From: Anaerolineae bacterium
GTDB lineage: Bacteria; Chloroflexota; Anaerolineae; Aggregatilineales; J027
DNA: 64,000 nucleotides
NCBI GenBank assembly: GCA_021463865.1
Contig: JAJTXY010000007.1
Span: 1-64,000 of the forward strand
Direction of reading: 5' to 3'
Below the pieces are notes generated by a model. That model ran no database searches. It worked only from the letters and a program-made list of their open reading frames with translations, and was not told where the DNA came from. The stretch's first letter is position 1; each line of letters begins with the position of its first letter. Positions 17,440 to 27,227 of the stretch are shown piece by piece. Both the position numbers and the translations under genes were made by a program.

Positions 17440-17476
17440 AAAAAAGGCTGTCCCTACCACTGAGGATAGCCTTTTT
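17440..17476. terminator. Bidirectional terminator between convergent genes
   Basis: A 13-bp stem (AAAAAGGCTGTCC with GGATAGCCTTTTT, one wobble) has A- and T-tracts on both sides. It separates the convergent subtilase and TolB-like genes and can serve both. Confidence 0.85.
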
Positions 17477-17500
17477 CAATTTCGTCTCGGTGAGCACCGA

Positions 17501-18418
17501 TTAATGCCAATCGGGATAGGCACTCCAGCCCGCCAGCCCCGCCAATAGATGCGAATCACTGCCATCGGCCTGCATGACATACAAATCAAGGTTGGGGTGC
17601 ATCAAACCCTCCGGTACATCGCCCAGCAGAACATAGGCAATTTGTGTGCCATCCGGCGACCATGTGGCCCCAAAAACCGATTCGGCCATGAGTTGCTGGA
17701 CAGTTTCGCCGTCCGTATCCACCACATAGACTCCACGTGCCGTTTTGTCCAGCGTCGTGAACAACAATTGGCTATCATCCGGCGACCACACCGGGCCAGT
17801 CATGCCTTCGACGGCATCCGTCACCAAGCGGCTGTCGGAGCCATCGGCCTGCATAATGTAGAGGCCACCTTCGAATATATAGGCAATTTGTGTGCCATCG
17901 GCGTTGGGGGCAGGCGAATAGCCCTCAATCCCCAAGCGGGTCTCTGTGCCATCTGTCAGATCGAGGACAACGAGTTCGCCGGGTTTCATGCCTGATGTAT
18001 AGACCAAGCGGTCATTATCAAGCCACGCCGGGCTGGAATCGTACACCTCGTTAAATGTCACGCGGGTCTGGTCGCTGCCGTCTCGATTCATCACATAAAT
18101 GTCGGTTAGGGGGTTATCGCTGTTGGGCCGATCCCGATCCGAGACAAACGCGATTTGGCTGCCATCGGGGGAGAGAGCCGGGTCGGTGTTGCGATAGAAC
18201 TGCCGATCCACCAAGTTTTGGGTCAATTGGGTAATCTCGCCGCTGTTCACATTCAGCAGAAAAATGTCAGGGTTGTGCCCGGTAAAATCGGCAACATCGG
18301 CTTCATAGACTATCCAACTGTCTACATCCGTTGCCGGGTCTTGGGCGTGGGCCATGCCGAAAACTGCCGTTGTCAGCAGCGTAGTGGCAATCAGGGTTTT
18401 CTTGATTTGACTGAACAT
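17501..18418 (-). CDS. Secreted TolB-like beta-propeller (PD40 repeats)
   Basis: The 305-residue protein starts at ATG 18418 (GAGGAG upstream) with a signal peptide ending near GMAHAQ. It contains at least five WD40-like/PD40 repeats of the form DPALSPDGSQIAFVSDRDR, GPVWSPDDSQLLFTT and ATWSPDGTQIAYV, separated by blades with YVMNRDGSDQTRV and YIMQADGSDSRLV. The architecture is that of TolB-type six-bladed propellers that bind proteins at the cell surface. No Tol-Pal genes are near, so a Tol function is not implied. Confidence 0.85.
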   Translation of the reverse strand: MFSQIKKTLIATTLLTTAVFGMAHAQDPATDVDSWIVYEADVADFTGHNPDIFLLNVNSGEITQLTQNLVDRQFYRNTDPALSPDGSQIAFVSDRDRPNSDNPLTDIYVMNRDGSDQTRVTFNEVYDSSPAWLDNDRLVYTSGMKPGELVVLDLTDGTETRLGIEGYSPAPNADGTQIAYIFEGGLYIMQADGSDSRLVTDAVEGMTGPVWSPDDSQLLFTTLDKTARGVYVVDTDGETVQQLMAESVFGATWSPDGTQIAYVLLGDVPEGLMHPNLDLYVMQADGSDSHLLAGLAGWSAYPDWH

Positions 18419-18495
18419 CAATATCTCCTCATCTTGGAATCAGTTCTACTCAAAGACGGCAATGATGAACGGGAAGTTCCAGACTCAATAAATCA

Positions 18496-18525
18496 AGAAG
18501 CCCATCCGGTGGGGGATAGGCTTCT
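18496..18525 (-). terminator. Likely terminator after the EamA gene
   Basis: Arms AGAAGCC-ATCC and GGAT-GGCTTCT form an imperfect 11-bp stem with one bulge. On the minus strand it is followed by a moderately T-rich stretch. Confidence 0.5.
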
Positions 18526-18709
18526 GAGAACCGATGAGGAGAAGTTCTTGGAGATTTCAGGAGGAGCTATTTGCTCAAACCTCTGAAGCTAATCAGGTAT
18601 AACCTGTGCTTGCGCTAATCTCGAAAAATCAATCTTAACCTCATTGTATACTCATTTAGGAGATTCGGGTGGTGAGTTTTGGCCTATCTTCTGTGTGCAT
18701 CTGTCATCG

Positions 18710-19561
18710 TTATCCTGTTGCAATTAACCCAATCGCCGTCATCGCACATAGCACCCCCACCCCCTGCCAACGGGTCAACCGTTCCTTCAAAATGACCAGC
18801 GCCAGTACCACTGTCGTCGCAGGATAGAGCGAGGACAGCACCGAAGCCACATCTACCCGACCTGCTTCCTCGGCCAGCGCAAAAAACACATTGCCGCCAA
18901 CATCCATCACCCCACAGAACATGATCAGGGGGATATATTTTCCCGTCGGGGCAGCCAAACGGCGCATCGAAACGGCCAAAATCAGCATGACAGTGATGGA
19001 GGTCATACGCGAAACCGCCAGCGACCAGAAAAGGGCCTCGTCACTTAAGAGCGCCACCAGCGTCAAAAATCCACCAAAGCCCATGCCCGCAAGTACGGCC
19101 AATCCTAAGCCATCGGAGCTAATATGGCCCGACCCCGGCTGCGAAATCAGCCACACCCCGACCAATGCCAGCCCAAAACCAAAAATCGTCAGACCACCCG
19201 GCAAACCCTGCGTCACAATGCCAAAGATCACGGGGAGCAGTCCTTGTAAAACCGCGCTTAAAGGGGCCGCGATGCTCATTTTACCAATCGCCATCGCCCG
19301 ATAGAGCGCCGCCAAGCCAATATCCCCGACGATTCCGGCTGCTGCCCCAATCAACAGGTCATGGCGGGAGGGGGCAGGCTCGCCAAACGCCAGCGCGAAG
19401 AGAATTAGTGCCACCAATCCGGTTATTTGCGAGAAAATCAACACCGTGAGGACGGGAGTGCGTCGCGTCGAATAGCCTCCACTAAAATCGCCCGATCCCC
19501 AACTGGCGGCTGACATCAATCCGTAGCCTACTGAGGCCAAGTCTGACCCAAAGAGGTTCAT
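18710..19561 (-). CDS. EamA/DMT-superfamily membrane transporter
   Basis: The 283-residue protein has ten hydrophobic segments in two homologous halves of five, the hallmark of EamA drug/metabolite transporters. Typical landmarks are the first span (GYGLMSAASWGSGDFSGGY), the half-end PLSAVLQGLLPVIFGIV and the mirrored second-half end SSLYPATTVVLALVILKERL. These proteins export or import small metabolites; the substrate cannot be read from the sequence. AAGGAAC precedes ATG 19561. It is divergent from the NTF2-SDR gene with about 207 bases between starts. Confidence 0.88.
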   Translation of the reverse strand: MNLFGSDLASVGYGLMSAASWGSGDFSGGYSTRRTPVLTVLIFSQITGLVALILFALAFGEPAPSRHDLLIGAAAGIVGDIGLAALYRAMAIGKMSIAAPLSAVLQGLLPVIFGIVTQGLPGGLTIFGFGLALVGVWLISQPGSGHISSDGLGLAVLAGMGFGGFLTLVALLSDEALFWSLAVSRMTSITVMLILAVSMRRLAAPTGKYIPLIMFCGVMDVGGNVFFALAEEAGRVDVASVLSSLYPATTVVLALVILKERLTRWQGVGVLCAMTAIGLIATG

Positions 19562-19768
19562 GGCTGTTCCTTTGCTGCAATACTAATTGATAAAAAGATT
19601 GTGGGGGCACTCGGTTGAGTACAGGGTGAATTTTACCGTACTTGGGGGATTAATTCTAAAAGCGACTGTACCAAAGTACAGGGCCAAACTGGTCACTCGA
19701 CGGAAGGGAAATGGCTTGATTAGGTGCATCCTAGAAGATGAAATGATTGTGGGGGAGATAAACGACCA

Positions 19769-20863
19769 ATGAACCATCAACAGTTTGAAACATGGGTCAA
19801 AGCAATCGGGGCCGCATGGGTTAACCGCGATCCACAAGCCGCCGCCGATTTGTTCACCCCTGATGCGACCTATCAGGAAAACCCATTTGAACCACCGCTG
19901 CAAGGTCGCCCGGCCATTTTGAAGTATTGGGGCGAGGTCAGCACACAGGAAAACATCGAGTTTCGTTACGAGATACTCGAAGTCACCGAGTCTATAGGCT
20001 TCGCGCACTGGTCGGTGGAGTTGACACGCATCCCCAGCAGCAAACGGGTTAAATTGGATGGCATTTTTGCCGCATCGTTCCGCCCCAACGAAACGCGCTG
20101 TCACGAATTTCGGGAATGGTGGACACGGCAGGAAGGGCCATCCAGTCGGCGCGTGGCATTGATTACCGGAGCGAGTCGCGGCTTGGGGGTGACGTTGGCG
20201 ACCTGCTTGGCGGGGCAGAATTTCGACCTGATTTTGACGGCACGCGGCGCCGAGAGCCTTGAACAAACCGCCCAACAATTGCGCCAATATGGAACGACCA
20301 TCATCGCGCTGGCCGGGGATATCGCTGAACCCGCCCATCAACGCCGTTTGATCGAGGCCGCCGAATCATTGGGCCGATTGGATGTGCTGGTCAACAATGC
20401 GTCGGAACTTGGGCCAAGCCCGATGCCAACCCTTGCCGAGATGCCGCTTGCCTCCTTCCGCCATATCTATGAAGTCAATGTTGTCACGCCATTGGCCCTC
20501 ACGCAAAGCGCCCTGCCCCTCCTGAAAGCCAATCACGGCTTAGTGGTCAATCTCAGTAGTGATGCCGCCGCCGGAGGGTATGCGGGTTGGGGGGGCTATG
20601 GATCGAGCAAGGCCGCGTTGGATTTACTGTCGCGGACATGGGCTAATGAATTGGAGGAGGCAGGCGTCGGTGTGGTCAGTGTTGACCCCGGCGATATGCG
20701 AACAACTATGCACCAGCAGGCCTTTCCGGGTGAGGATATTTCAGATCGCCCCGAACCGAGTGTGACTTTGCCCTTCTGGATGTGGCTGTTTGGTCAAAAA
20801 GTGACGGACATCAGCGGCCAGCGATTTCGTGCCCAAGCCGAACAATGGGAGGTGGTGCGATGA
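19769..20863 (+). CDS. SnoaL/NTF2-like domain fused to a short-chain dehydrogenase
   Basis: The 364-residue protein joins an NTF2/SnoaL-type domain (1-120: FETWVKAIGAAWVNRDPQAAADLF, then a closing FREWW) to a classical SDR domain (127-364). The SDR has TGASRGLG (133-140) for NAD(P), NNAS (209-212), catalytic Ser near 263, and Tyr277/Lys281 (YGSSK). I infer an NAD(P)-dependent oxidoreductase on a small carbonyl or hydroxyl substrate; the fused domain may bind a related ligand. The fusion is unusual because these domains normally occur in separate proteins. Its TGA overlaps the ATG of the QueA-like gene, so the two are coupled. Confidence 0.85.
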   Translation: MNHQQFETWVKAIGAAWVNRDPQAAADLFTPDATYQENPFEPPLQGRPAILKYWGEVSTQENIEFRYEILEVTESIGFAHWSVELTRIPSSKRVKLDGIFAASFRPNETRCHEFREWWTRQEGPSSRRVALITGASRGLGVTLATCLAGQNFDLILTARGAESLEQTAQQLRQYGTTIIALAGDIAEPAHQRRLIEAAESLGRLDVLVNNASELGPSPMPTLAEMPLASFRHIYEVNVVTPLALTQSALPLLKANHGLVVNLSSDAAAGGYAGWGGYGSSKAALDLLSRTWANELEEAGVGVVSVDPGDMRTTMHQQAFPGEDISDRPEPSVTLPFWMWLFGQKVTDISGQRFRAQAEQWEVVR

Positions 20864-21921
20864 AACGCGATGAATTGATTTTCCCACGTCCATTGGAATT
20901 ACAGGCCGATATGCCTGCTACCGAGCGCGGTTTGACACGTGATGGGGTGCGCCTGATGGTGAGCACCCTCGAAAACGGTAGGCCCGTCCATCAACACGCC
21001 CATTTTCATGAGTTGGGGCGATTCCTGAGCGCGGGGGATTTGCTGGTGGTGAATCGCAGCGCGACCCTACCCGCTAGTTTACCCGCCCATCATACCGACA
21101 TAGGCGATTTTGTCCTCAATCTCTCGACACGCTATGGGCCAAATTTATGGCTGGCCGAACCCCGTTGGAGTTTTGCCAAACCCGGCCCATTACCCCTCAA
21201 AGCGGGGGACGTGTTTGATGTCGGAGGACTGACAGGTCGCCTCATTCAGCCCTTCCCCGGCCTTGACCGTCTGTGGTTTGTGCATGTCTGCTGCGATTTG
21301 ATGAGCGTCATGACACAGGTGGGCCGTCCCATTCGTTATGGCTATGTGCAGACCGAATATCCGCTGGACGCCTATCAAACGGTGTTCGCCACCATCCCCG
21401 GCAGTGCCGAAATGCCCTCGGCGGGGTATCCCTTTACCGAATCGCTCTTGGATGATCTAAACCGACTGGACATCCAGATCGCCGGGGTGCTGTTGCATAC
21501 CGGGGTATCCAGTTTGGAGGTCGAAGTCGAGGAAGTTGAAGAGCACCCCTTGTATCCAGAATATTTTGAAGTGCCTGCCGAGACTGCCGAAGCCGTTAAT
21601 CTGGCCCATGATGAGGGGCGGCGTGTCGTCGCGGTAGGGACAACCGTGATACGGGCACTGGAATCGGCGTGGGAGGGGAATCGGGTGCATCCGGCAAAGG
21701 GCTTTACACGGTTATTTGTTCATCCGGCACGGGGACGACTGCAAGCCGTGAATGGCTTGATTACGGGATTGCATGACCCCATCACCAGCCATTTAGCCAT
21801 GTTGTATGCACTGGCGGGCCAAGACTTGATTCGTACCGCCTATACCGAAGCGGTCAAGGAGGGGTATCTGTGGCATGAATTTGGCGACAGTCACCTAATT
21901 TTGACCACCCCGCCCAAATAA
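20860..21921 (+). CDS. Divergent QueA-family protein (AdoMet:tRNA ribosyltransferase-isomerase-like)
   Basis: The 353-residue product follows the QueA fold throughout: LSAGDLLVVNRSATLPASL, YQTVFATIPGSAEMPSAG, VEEHPLYPEYFEVPAETAEA, VVAVGTTVIRALESAWEG and GLITGLHD. QueA transfers the ribosyl group of AdoMet onto preQ1-tRNA in queuosine synthesis (family knowledge). Several hallmark sites are changed: the usual TAGLHFT becomes SAGYPFT, GTFxPV becomes SSLEVE, and NFHLPKSTL becomes GLHDPITSH. It is therefore likely a paralogue with another substrate rather than a true tRNA enzyme. No other queuosine gene is present. Start ATG 20860 overlaps the SDR stop. Confidence 0.8.
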   Translation: MKRDELIFPRPLELQADMPATERGLTRDGVRLMVSTLENGRPVHQHAHFHELGRFLSAGDLLVVNRSATLPASLPAHHTDIGDFVLNLSTRYGPNLWLAEPRWSFAKPGPLPLKAGDVFDVGGLTGRLIQPFPGLDRLWFVHVCCDLMSVMTQVGRPIRYGYVQTEYPLDAYQTVFATIPGSAEMPSAGYPFTESLLDDLNRLDIQIAGVLLHTGVSSLEVEVEEVEEHPLYPEYFEVPAETAEAVNLAHDEGRRVVAVGTTVIRALESAWEGNRVHPAKGFTRLFVHPARGRLQAVNGLITGLHDPITSHLAMLYALAGQDLIRTAYTEAVKEGYLWHEFGDSHLILTTPPK

Positions 21922-21956
21922 CCGTAACCAATTGACAACATCACCGCACCAGTAGC

Positions 21957-21991
21957 AAAGGCCGTCCCTTCATTTGAGAGACAGCCTTTTT
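21957..21991 (+). terminator. Rho-independent terminator of the SDR/QueA-like pair
   Basis: The imperfect stem AAAGGCcGTC with GACaGCCTTT is followed by five Ts, 36 bases after the QueA-like stop. Confidence 0.7.
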
Positions 21992-22231
21992 CTTGTACAT
22001 ATTCCACCTCTGGGTATGGCTGGTATGTCTTGGCAATTCTGAAAAATTCATGAATTTCGGATTTGCTACTATGCGAATTAGGGCATATTGATGCGGCGAA
22101 ACTGATAATCATCAAATTAGTAAGGATTCACCCTACACTTCCTAACGAATTATTGACAAAGATACTCCTTATACTGTCGTTTGGGAGTATTTTTTCCACT
22201 CACGTTAAAATAAATTCGAAAGGTTTGCAAG

Positions 22232-25094
22232 ATGTTTTCAAGACCAATAAGGCATATCATTGCATTATTGTTGGTTTTAATAGTAGTATCCTCGTTCATC
22301 CTACCCATATCAAACAGCACACTCCCAAGACCCAACGACCTCACAACGAGTCGAATCAGATGATACTCGTGTAGATCGAAACGGGAATTGGTCAAGCCAA
22401 TCCGCCAGTGGAGCAAGCGGCGGAAGCTATCTGTACGGCGGGGGCGGTGAGAATGACTCACTTATCCTGCACTTCTATGGTGCAAGCGTCGAGGTAATTT
22501 ATGTCAGCGGGCCAAAGCTGGGAACGTTAGCCATTGAAGTAGATGACACGGTACTACGCACGGTCATCACCGCAGCCGACACCACCAGCTATGGGCAAAG
22601 CGCCAAAATCAACTATCTCAGCGAGGAGTGGCACACACTGCGGGTCTATGCCCAAGAAGGCGGCACGGTGGCGATTGACGCCTTTATCGCCAATCTGGAC
22701 GCCCCACCCCCAACTTTTGTCGAACCCTCCGACAACCCAGATCGCCCAGCGGGCAGTGCGGCTGGGGTGCGTGCCCCAGTGGTGGATACTCCAGTGACGG
22801 AAGACACCACCCACCATGCCCCGCGTGTGGCTGAGTTGGCCCACGTCATTATCAATGAAGTAGACCCCAATGGCCCAGACGCGGTTGAACTGTTTAATCC
22901 TACCACCTCGGTAGTCAACCTGACCGGGTGGCAGATCCATATTTTCAGTGGCCTTACACTCGAAACTACGTGGACGATCCCGGCATTTTATCTGGTTCCG
23001 GGCGCGTATGTTGTGTTGTACGAGACCGCTGGAACCAACACTTCTACTGCCCTCTATTTTAACGACGCCACTGGCATGGAAGCGGATTTCAACTATGCCG
23101 TCGCGTTCAACAATAATCTGGGACAAGGGGTGGATTTTGTGCGCTGGGGTGGCTCGACCATCTTGCCCTCCGCACCGGATACATGGACTGGCAGCCCGAC
23201 CTTTGTTTTTGATTCATCCCGAACCATCGGGCGCAATGAGCAGAATGATGATGACGACGGCAGCGCTGATTTCTTCCAGCAATGCCCCACGTTGGGCAAG
23301 GTCAACAACGCTTGCTTGGTGCTGAATGAATTCTTCACAGATTTAGTTGACGCAGTGGAGATCTTTAACCCGACTGACAGAACTATTTCCCTGACCGGAT
23401 ATCAGTTTACTTCCTATTCAGACGTGAATACCCTTGACCTCACCTATACCTTCCCGACTGCGAGTATTCCAGCGGGTGGATATGTCGTGCTTTATGAGGG
23501 TGCCGGCACCAATACCAGCACGGTCTTCTATGCAGGCTCCGGCCAAAACTTCGCATGGAATAATGACGACGGAGCGGGTTTGTTAACAACTGGTGTAGGT
23601 GGTTCGGTGGTAGACTTTGCCCGTTGGGGTACAACCACAGTTGCTCCGGCTGGCGCAAGCTGGTTTGGTGGGGTACTGCCAGTTGGCCCGAATGACAATA
23701 CCAGCGTACAGCGGCGCCCCAGCAGCGAAGATGGTGACCGCACCAGCGATTTCTGCGTACAGGTGCCGACCCTCGGCACACTCAATCGGCCCTGTGTGGT
23801 CATCAACGAAATTTACGGCAGCGACCCGGACGGCATTGAGATTTATAATGCCTCGCTAGCCAACTACACCCTGACCAACTTTACTGTCCAATTGTATGAT
23901 TTCAATGGTGCGCTCGGCGTGAATTACATCGTGCCCGCCTTTACGCTAGCAGCCGGGGCCTATGTGCGTGTGGTCGAAGGCACAGGCACGAATACCAGTA
24001 CCCTGCTGTTTGGTGGCGGTAGTCTGGGGTAGATCAGTGGTGACCCCGGCGCAGCCCGCCTGTACAACGAAGCGGGTAACGGGGTAGATTTTGTGCGCTG
24101 GGGTAGCAATACTGAGTTGGGAATCAATGGGGCGTACATGACCAGTCCCAATGCGCCCGCCTTCCCCGGTAATGTCAGCACCACCTCGATTGGACGCAAC
24201 ACCAGCGGCGGCGATACCGATCGTGGGTCGGACTGGTGCCATCAACCCACTTCGCCAAGCACACGTAACTATGGCTGTCCAGCCCGTTTGGCCGTCTTCG
24301 CACCTGCTTCCAATCAAGTCAGCTTGACGGAGACGCCCGGCAGTCCGCCTCCTCCCGGCAACTACTTCACCTATAATAGTGGGCTGCCCGCTGCGGGCAC
24401 CAACGGACAATGGGTCATGGGCGACTGGGACGGCGATGGTCGCCAAACCCCCGGTGTGTATGGAACGAACGGTGTGTTCTATTTTACCAACGCGGTCGGC
24501 CCCATCCCATCCACCGCTTGGCTGGGGATTTGGTTTGGTTTGTTGGCCGGGGTTGTCCCCAATGCCCCCATCGCTGGACGCTTTAACAGCGCCGTGCAAA
24601 ACGATTGCATCGGCGTGACCGACAGTGCCAACTTCCCACCCTTTGGGGTCGCTTTTGTGCTCTACTTCACCTGTGATATGACGGGTGGCAATCCTCCCAA
24701 GACCTTCCAATGGCTCTCGGTGGTTCTGCCCGACAATCAGGGCTTCACGGGCACCTTCCAGTTCGGTGCGGGTGATTACGATAGCAATGGGGTAGATTCC
24801 GTCGCCATCCGACGCGGTAATTTTATCGCCTTCACCAACACCAATCCCACCACCACCAACGCCACCTTCGCGCTGGCTCAATACTTCGAACCGCCCATTG
24901 CGGGTACCAGCCTGTTCATCGTCGGTGACTTTGACAACAATGGTCTCGACAGTTTTGGATACTTCTTCCCGGCAAGCGGGGCCGCTTACTTCAAGAACGA
25001 CCTTGACTGGAATTCCGGTGCCACACCCGGCAGTATGACCGTCTGGTTCCCGCTGGGTACCGCCACCACTGCCGATACGTGGTCTGGTTATTGA
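22232..25094 (+). pseudogene. Lamin-tail-domain surface protein, disrupted by a frameshift and an in-frame TAG
   Basis: ATG 22232 (AAAGG upstream) starts a basic segment and a membrane span (IIALLLVLIVVSSFILPI). The frame then breaks between about 22290 and 22345. The next frame continues with VESDD, GSYLYGGG and EVIYVSGPKLGTLAIEVDDTVLRTVI, homologous to residues 45-162 of the subtilase at 14212. Three or four lamin-tail-like domains follow (HVIINEVDPNGPDAVELFNPT, NEFFTDLVDAVEIFNP, VINEIYGSDPDGIEIYNAS, each with GTNTST and VDFxRWG). A TAG at 24030-24032 interrupts the last one in frame, after which LYNEAGNGVDFVRWG resumes. The tail (MGDWDGDGRQTPGVYG) matches the subtilase C-terminus. Repaired length would be about 950 residues. 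It is a decayed gene or an error-bearing sequence. Confidence 0.85.
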
Positions 25095-25121
25095 TCTATC
25101 ACCACTTAAAGGGTTATCGTT

Positions 25122-25153
25122 GGGGCAGATTCTTAGGGGTCTGCCCCTTTTTT
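25122..25153 (+). terminator. Rho-independent terminator of the lamin-tail gene
   Basis: A perfect 8-bp stem GGGGCAGA/TCTGCCCC (25122-25129, 25140-25147) runs into six Ts. The intact terminator suggests that the gene before it was functional recently. Confidence 0.9.
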
Positions 25154-25166
25154 ATTGGAATGCTCC

Positions 25167-26063
25167 TCATGTAGACAGTAAGTACCCAATGGAGGATTTC
25201 AAAACCTCGGCAAACGCCTGTGTCGCGGTGCAGCGATACCCCCCTCGCCGCCACAACAAGCCTAGACCCCGGCGCGGGGTCGGATCGGTTAGCTGGATAC
25301 TCCGCACAGCATCAGATAGAGTATTGTGCAGGGCCAAACGGGGTAAGATGGTCGCCATGCCAGAACGCTGGATAGTTGACAAAATACCATCCACTGTGTT
25401 CATTTCAATACTGATGGGAGTATGGATACCTGCCTGCTGTTGTGCCGCCTCCCACAAGCGGCGGGTGCAAAATCCGGTCGGGAAATGTACCAAATGCAAG
25501 CCATTAAGGTTAGCAACAGGGAGAGTTTTATACACGGCGAGGGGGTGATTCATCCCCACTATCAACACCAAGTCCTCTTCGAACAACAATTCTGTCTCAA
25601 GTTCGGCATCCAGCGCGGGCACGAAAGCAATCCCGATTTGAAAATGCCCTTCCGCAACACCCGCTTCAATTTCATCAGCAGACCGCTCCTCAACCCGCAA
25701 TTGGATGGCAGGGTAGCGATTGGCAAACTCCGCAAGGACTGTTGGCAAAAGATAATGATTCACGGTTTGCACAGTACCGATGGTGATAATTCCTCGCTGG
25801 AGACCATTTAGTTCATGGAGCGCGATTGATGCTTCAGCCAGTTCTTGCATGATCTGACGAGCATGATGCACCAATATCTCGCCTGCTGGTGTAAGGCGAA
25901 TCTGGCGGAGGGAACGATCTAGGAGACGTGATCCCACTTCTTGCTCCAATTTTTGAATCTGCTGGGTTAAGGCGGGTTGGGTGATGAACAGTCGCTCGGC
26001 GGCCCGGGTGAAGTTCTGTTCTTCGGTGATCACTAGGAGATAACGTAGTTGACGAAGTTCCAT
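25167..26063 (-). CDS. LysR-family transcriptional regulator
   Basis: The 298-residue protein has the standard LysR helix-turn-helix (LRQLRYLLVITEEQNFTRAAERLFITQPALTQQIQKLEQEVG) and a type-2 periplasmic-binding-like effector domain from about residue 90 (GIITIGTVQTVNHYLLPTVLAEF, then HFPTGFCTRRLWE). It resembles the CynR/CysB-like branch with IxIGxxxTVNxYLLP, but the effector is unknown. It is divergent from the secreted-protein gene at 26184. The 120-base gap holds an inverted repeat and is the probable control site. Confidence 0.92.
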   Translation of the reverse strand: MELRQLRYLLVITEEQNFTRAAERLFITQPALTQQIQKLEQEVGSRLLDRSLRQIRLTPAGEILVHHARQIMQELAEASIALHELNGLQRGIITIGTVQTVNHYLLPTVLAEFANRYPAIQLRVEERSADEIEAGVAEGHFQIGIAFVPALDAELETELLFEEDLVLIVGMNHPLAVYKTLPVANLNGLHLVHFPTGFCTRRLWEAAQQQAGIHTPISIEMNTVDGILSTIQRSGMATILPRLALHNTLSDAVRSIQLTDPTPRRGLGLLWRRGGYRCTATQAFAEVLKSSIGYLLST

Positions 26064-26066
26064 TTT

Positions 26067-26135
26067 ACGATAAGTCTCACTTATGAATATCCCAATTTCT
26101 ATCTATTGGACTTATCATAACACATCCCTTATCGT
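26067..26135. promoter_or_regulatory. Inverted repeat in the LysR/secreted-protein intergenic region
   Basis: A perfect 8-bp inverted repeat, ACGATAAG (26067-26074) and CTTATCGT (26128-26135), brackets the divergent promoter region. Related half-sites (CTTATGAAT, CTTATCATAA) lie between. The spacing would let a LysR tetramer bridge the region; this is inferred from layout only. Confidence 0.4.
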
Positions 26136-26183
26136 TGGGGCTATTGGAAATCACAATACTTGGACAACTCAATGGAGAAGCTC

Positions 26184-26930
26184 ATGAATAAACGCAAATG
26201 GATGTTGCTGCTAGTGCCGTGTGTGCTTGCCCTCGCCGCCATTCCGGTGTTGGCGCAGGATGGCTCCCAACCCATCAAAGCTGAAATCACGGATGGAGCA
26301 AGGCCGGAATTTGATCTGGTTTATGCGCGGGTAGAACGTTTCGGCTCGACTCTGTTGTTTCATCAGGTAGTCGTTGGCGAAGCAGGAACACTCATTCCTG
26401 AGGCAACCGGAGAATTTGCGGGCGCGGCGGTGTACAGTTATGTGTGGCCGACCTCGCTGGATAGCGCAGTGGTGGGATTTGAGCCAGAGCAAGGGATTTT
26501 AGCACTGGCCGTCACCTCACACCCTGATTTTGATGACACCCCCCTTGTGGATGAAGACGGCGATGGTGACCATGGGGATGATGGCGAACTATGGCACAGT
26601 CATTGGGTGGTACTGGTCGCAGATGAGGCGTGTGGTGAAAATGGTTTGAAGGTTAAAGATATTCCAGAGGGCGAGATGCCAGCCGTACCTGCGACATGGC
26701 CCGGTGTACCGCTGTTAATTGACAGCCCCAGCTATAATCTGGAACTCATCGGCGATGAGATTGTGGTGGAAGTGCCCCATGCGGCGGTTGGCTTTGCCGA
26801 ACATTTTAGCTTTGACGGGGTGACGGCTGGTTTGCAGATTAACCAGAATCTACATGACCCGCTCTTGTGTGTCACTTTAGTCGAGGACATTGCATCCGGC
26901 GACCTCAGCCTACCCGGTATCGCCAATTAG
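26184..26930 (+). CDS. Secreted acidic protein, divergent from LysR
   Basis: The 248-residue protein starts at ATG 26184 (GGAG upstream) with a signal peptide (WMLLLVPCVLALAAIPVLAQ). The body holds an acidic, possibly calcium-binding loop (VDEDGDGDHGDDGE) next to LWHSHWVVLVADEACG, and ends in strands such as EIVVEVPHAAVGFAEHFSFDG. No family is recognised. Its position opposite a LysR gene suggests effector-dependent expression. The 297 bases after it hold no supported gene. Confidence 0.7.
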   Translation: MNKRKWMLLLVPCVLALAAIPVLAQDGSQPIKAEITDGARPEFDLVYARVERFGSTLLFHQVVVGEAGTLIPEATGEFAGAAVYSYVWPTSLDSAVVGFEPEQGILALAVTSHPDFDDTPLVDEDGDGDHGDDGELWHSHWVVLVADEACGENGLKVKDIPEGEMPAVPATWPGVPLLIDSPSYNLELIGDEIVVEVPHAAVGFAEHFSFDGVTAGLQINQNLHDPLLCVTLVEDIASGDLSLPGIAN

Positions 26931-27227
26931 CCCTAATAAACCTTAGAGAACCGCGCGGTAAGTCGCTTATTTCAGCATTACGGCGCGGCTTGCTTGGGTT
27001 TAGGTGACGAAACCAATCAGGCAGAAGGCAGCACAAGACAGAAAGCAGCAACCCAAGACCAGAAACAGCAAGCAACCAAAGACCGACCCGAAAATGTCGC
27101 CTACAGCATTAAAGATGTCCATTATAGAACCTCTTGTATCATTCCAACGTGGATAAGACATAATATATTACGTGAAATCATCGTCACTGTTGCACATTTT
27201 CACCTCCCCAAAAATAGGAGTTTCCCG

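Noticed and set aside
17501-18418. Assigning the propeller as TolB of a Tol-Pal system
   Set aside because: There are no tolQ, tolR, tolA or pal genes nearby, and TolB-like propellers are widespread in unrelated surface proteins.
26994-27227. An N-terminal extension of the AAC(6')-like acetyltransferase
   Set aside because: The extra 78 residues are Gln/Lys/Thr-rich with no start support, while ATG 27228 has AGGAG at ideal distance and matches the family start.
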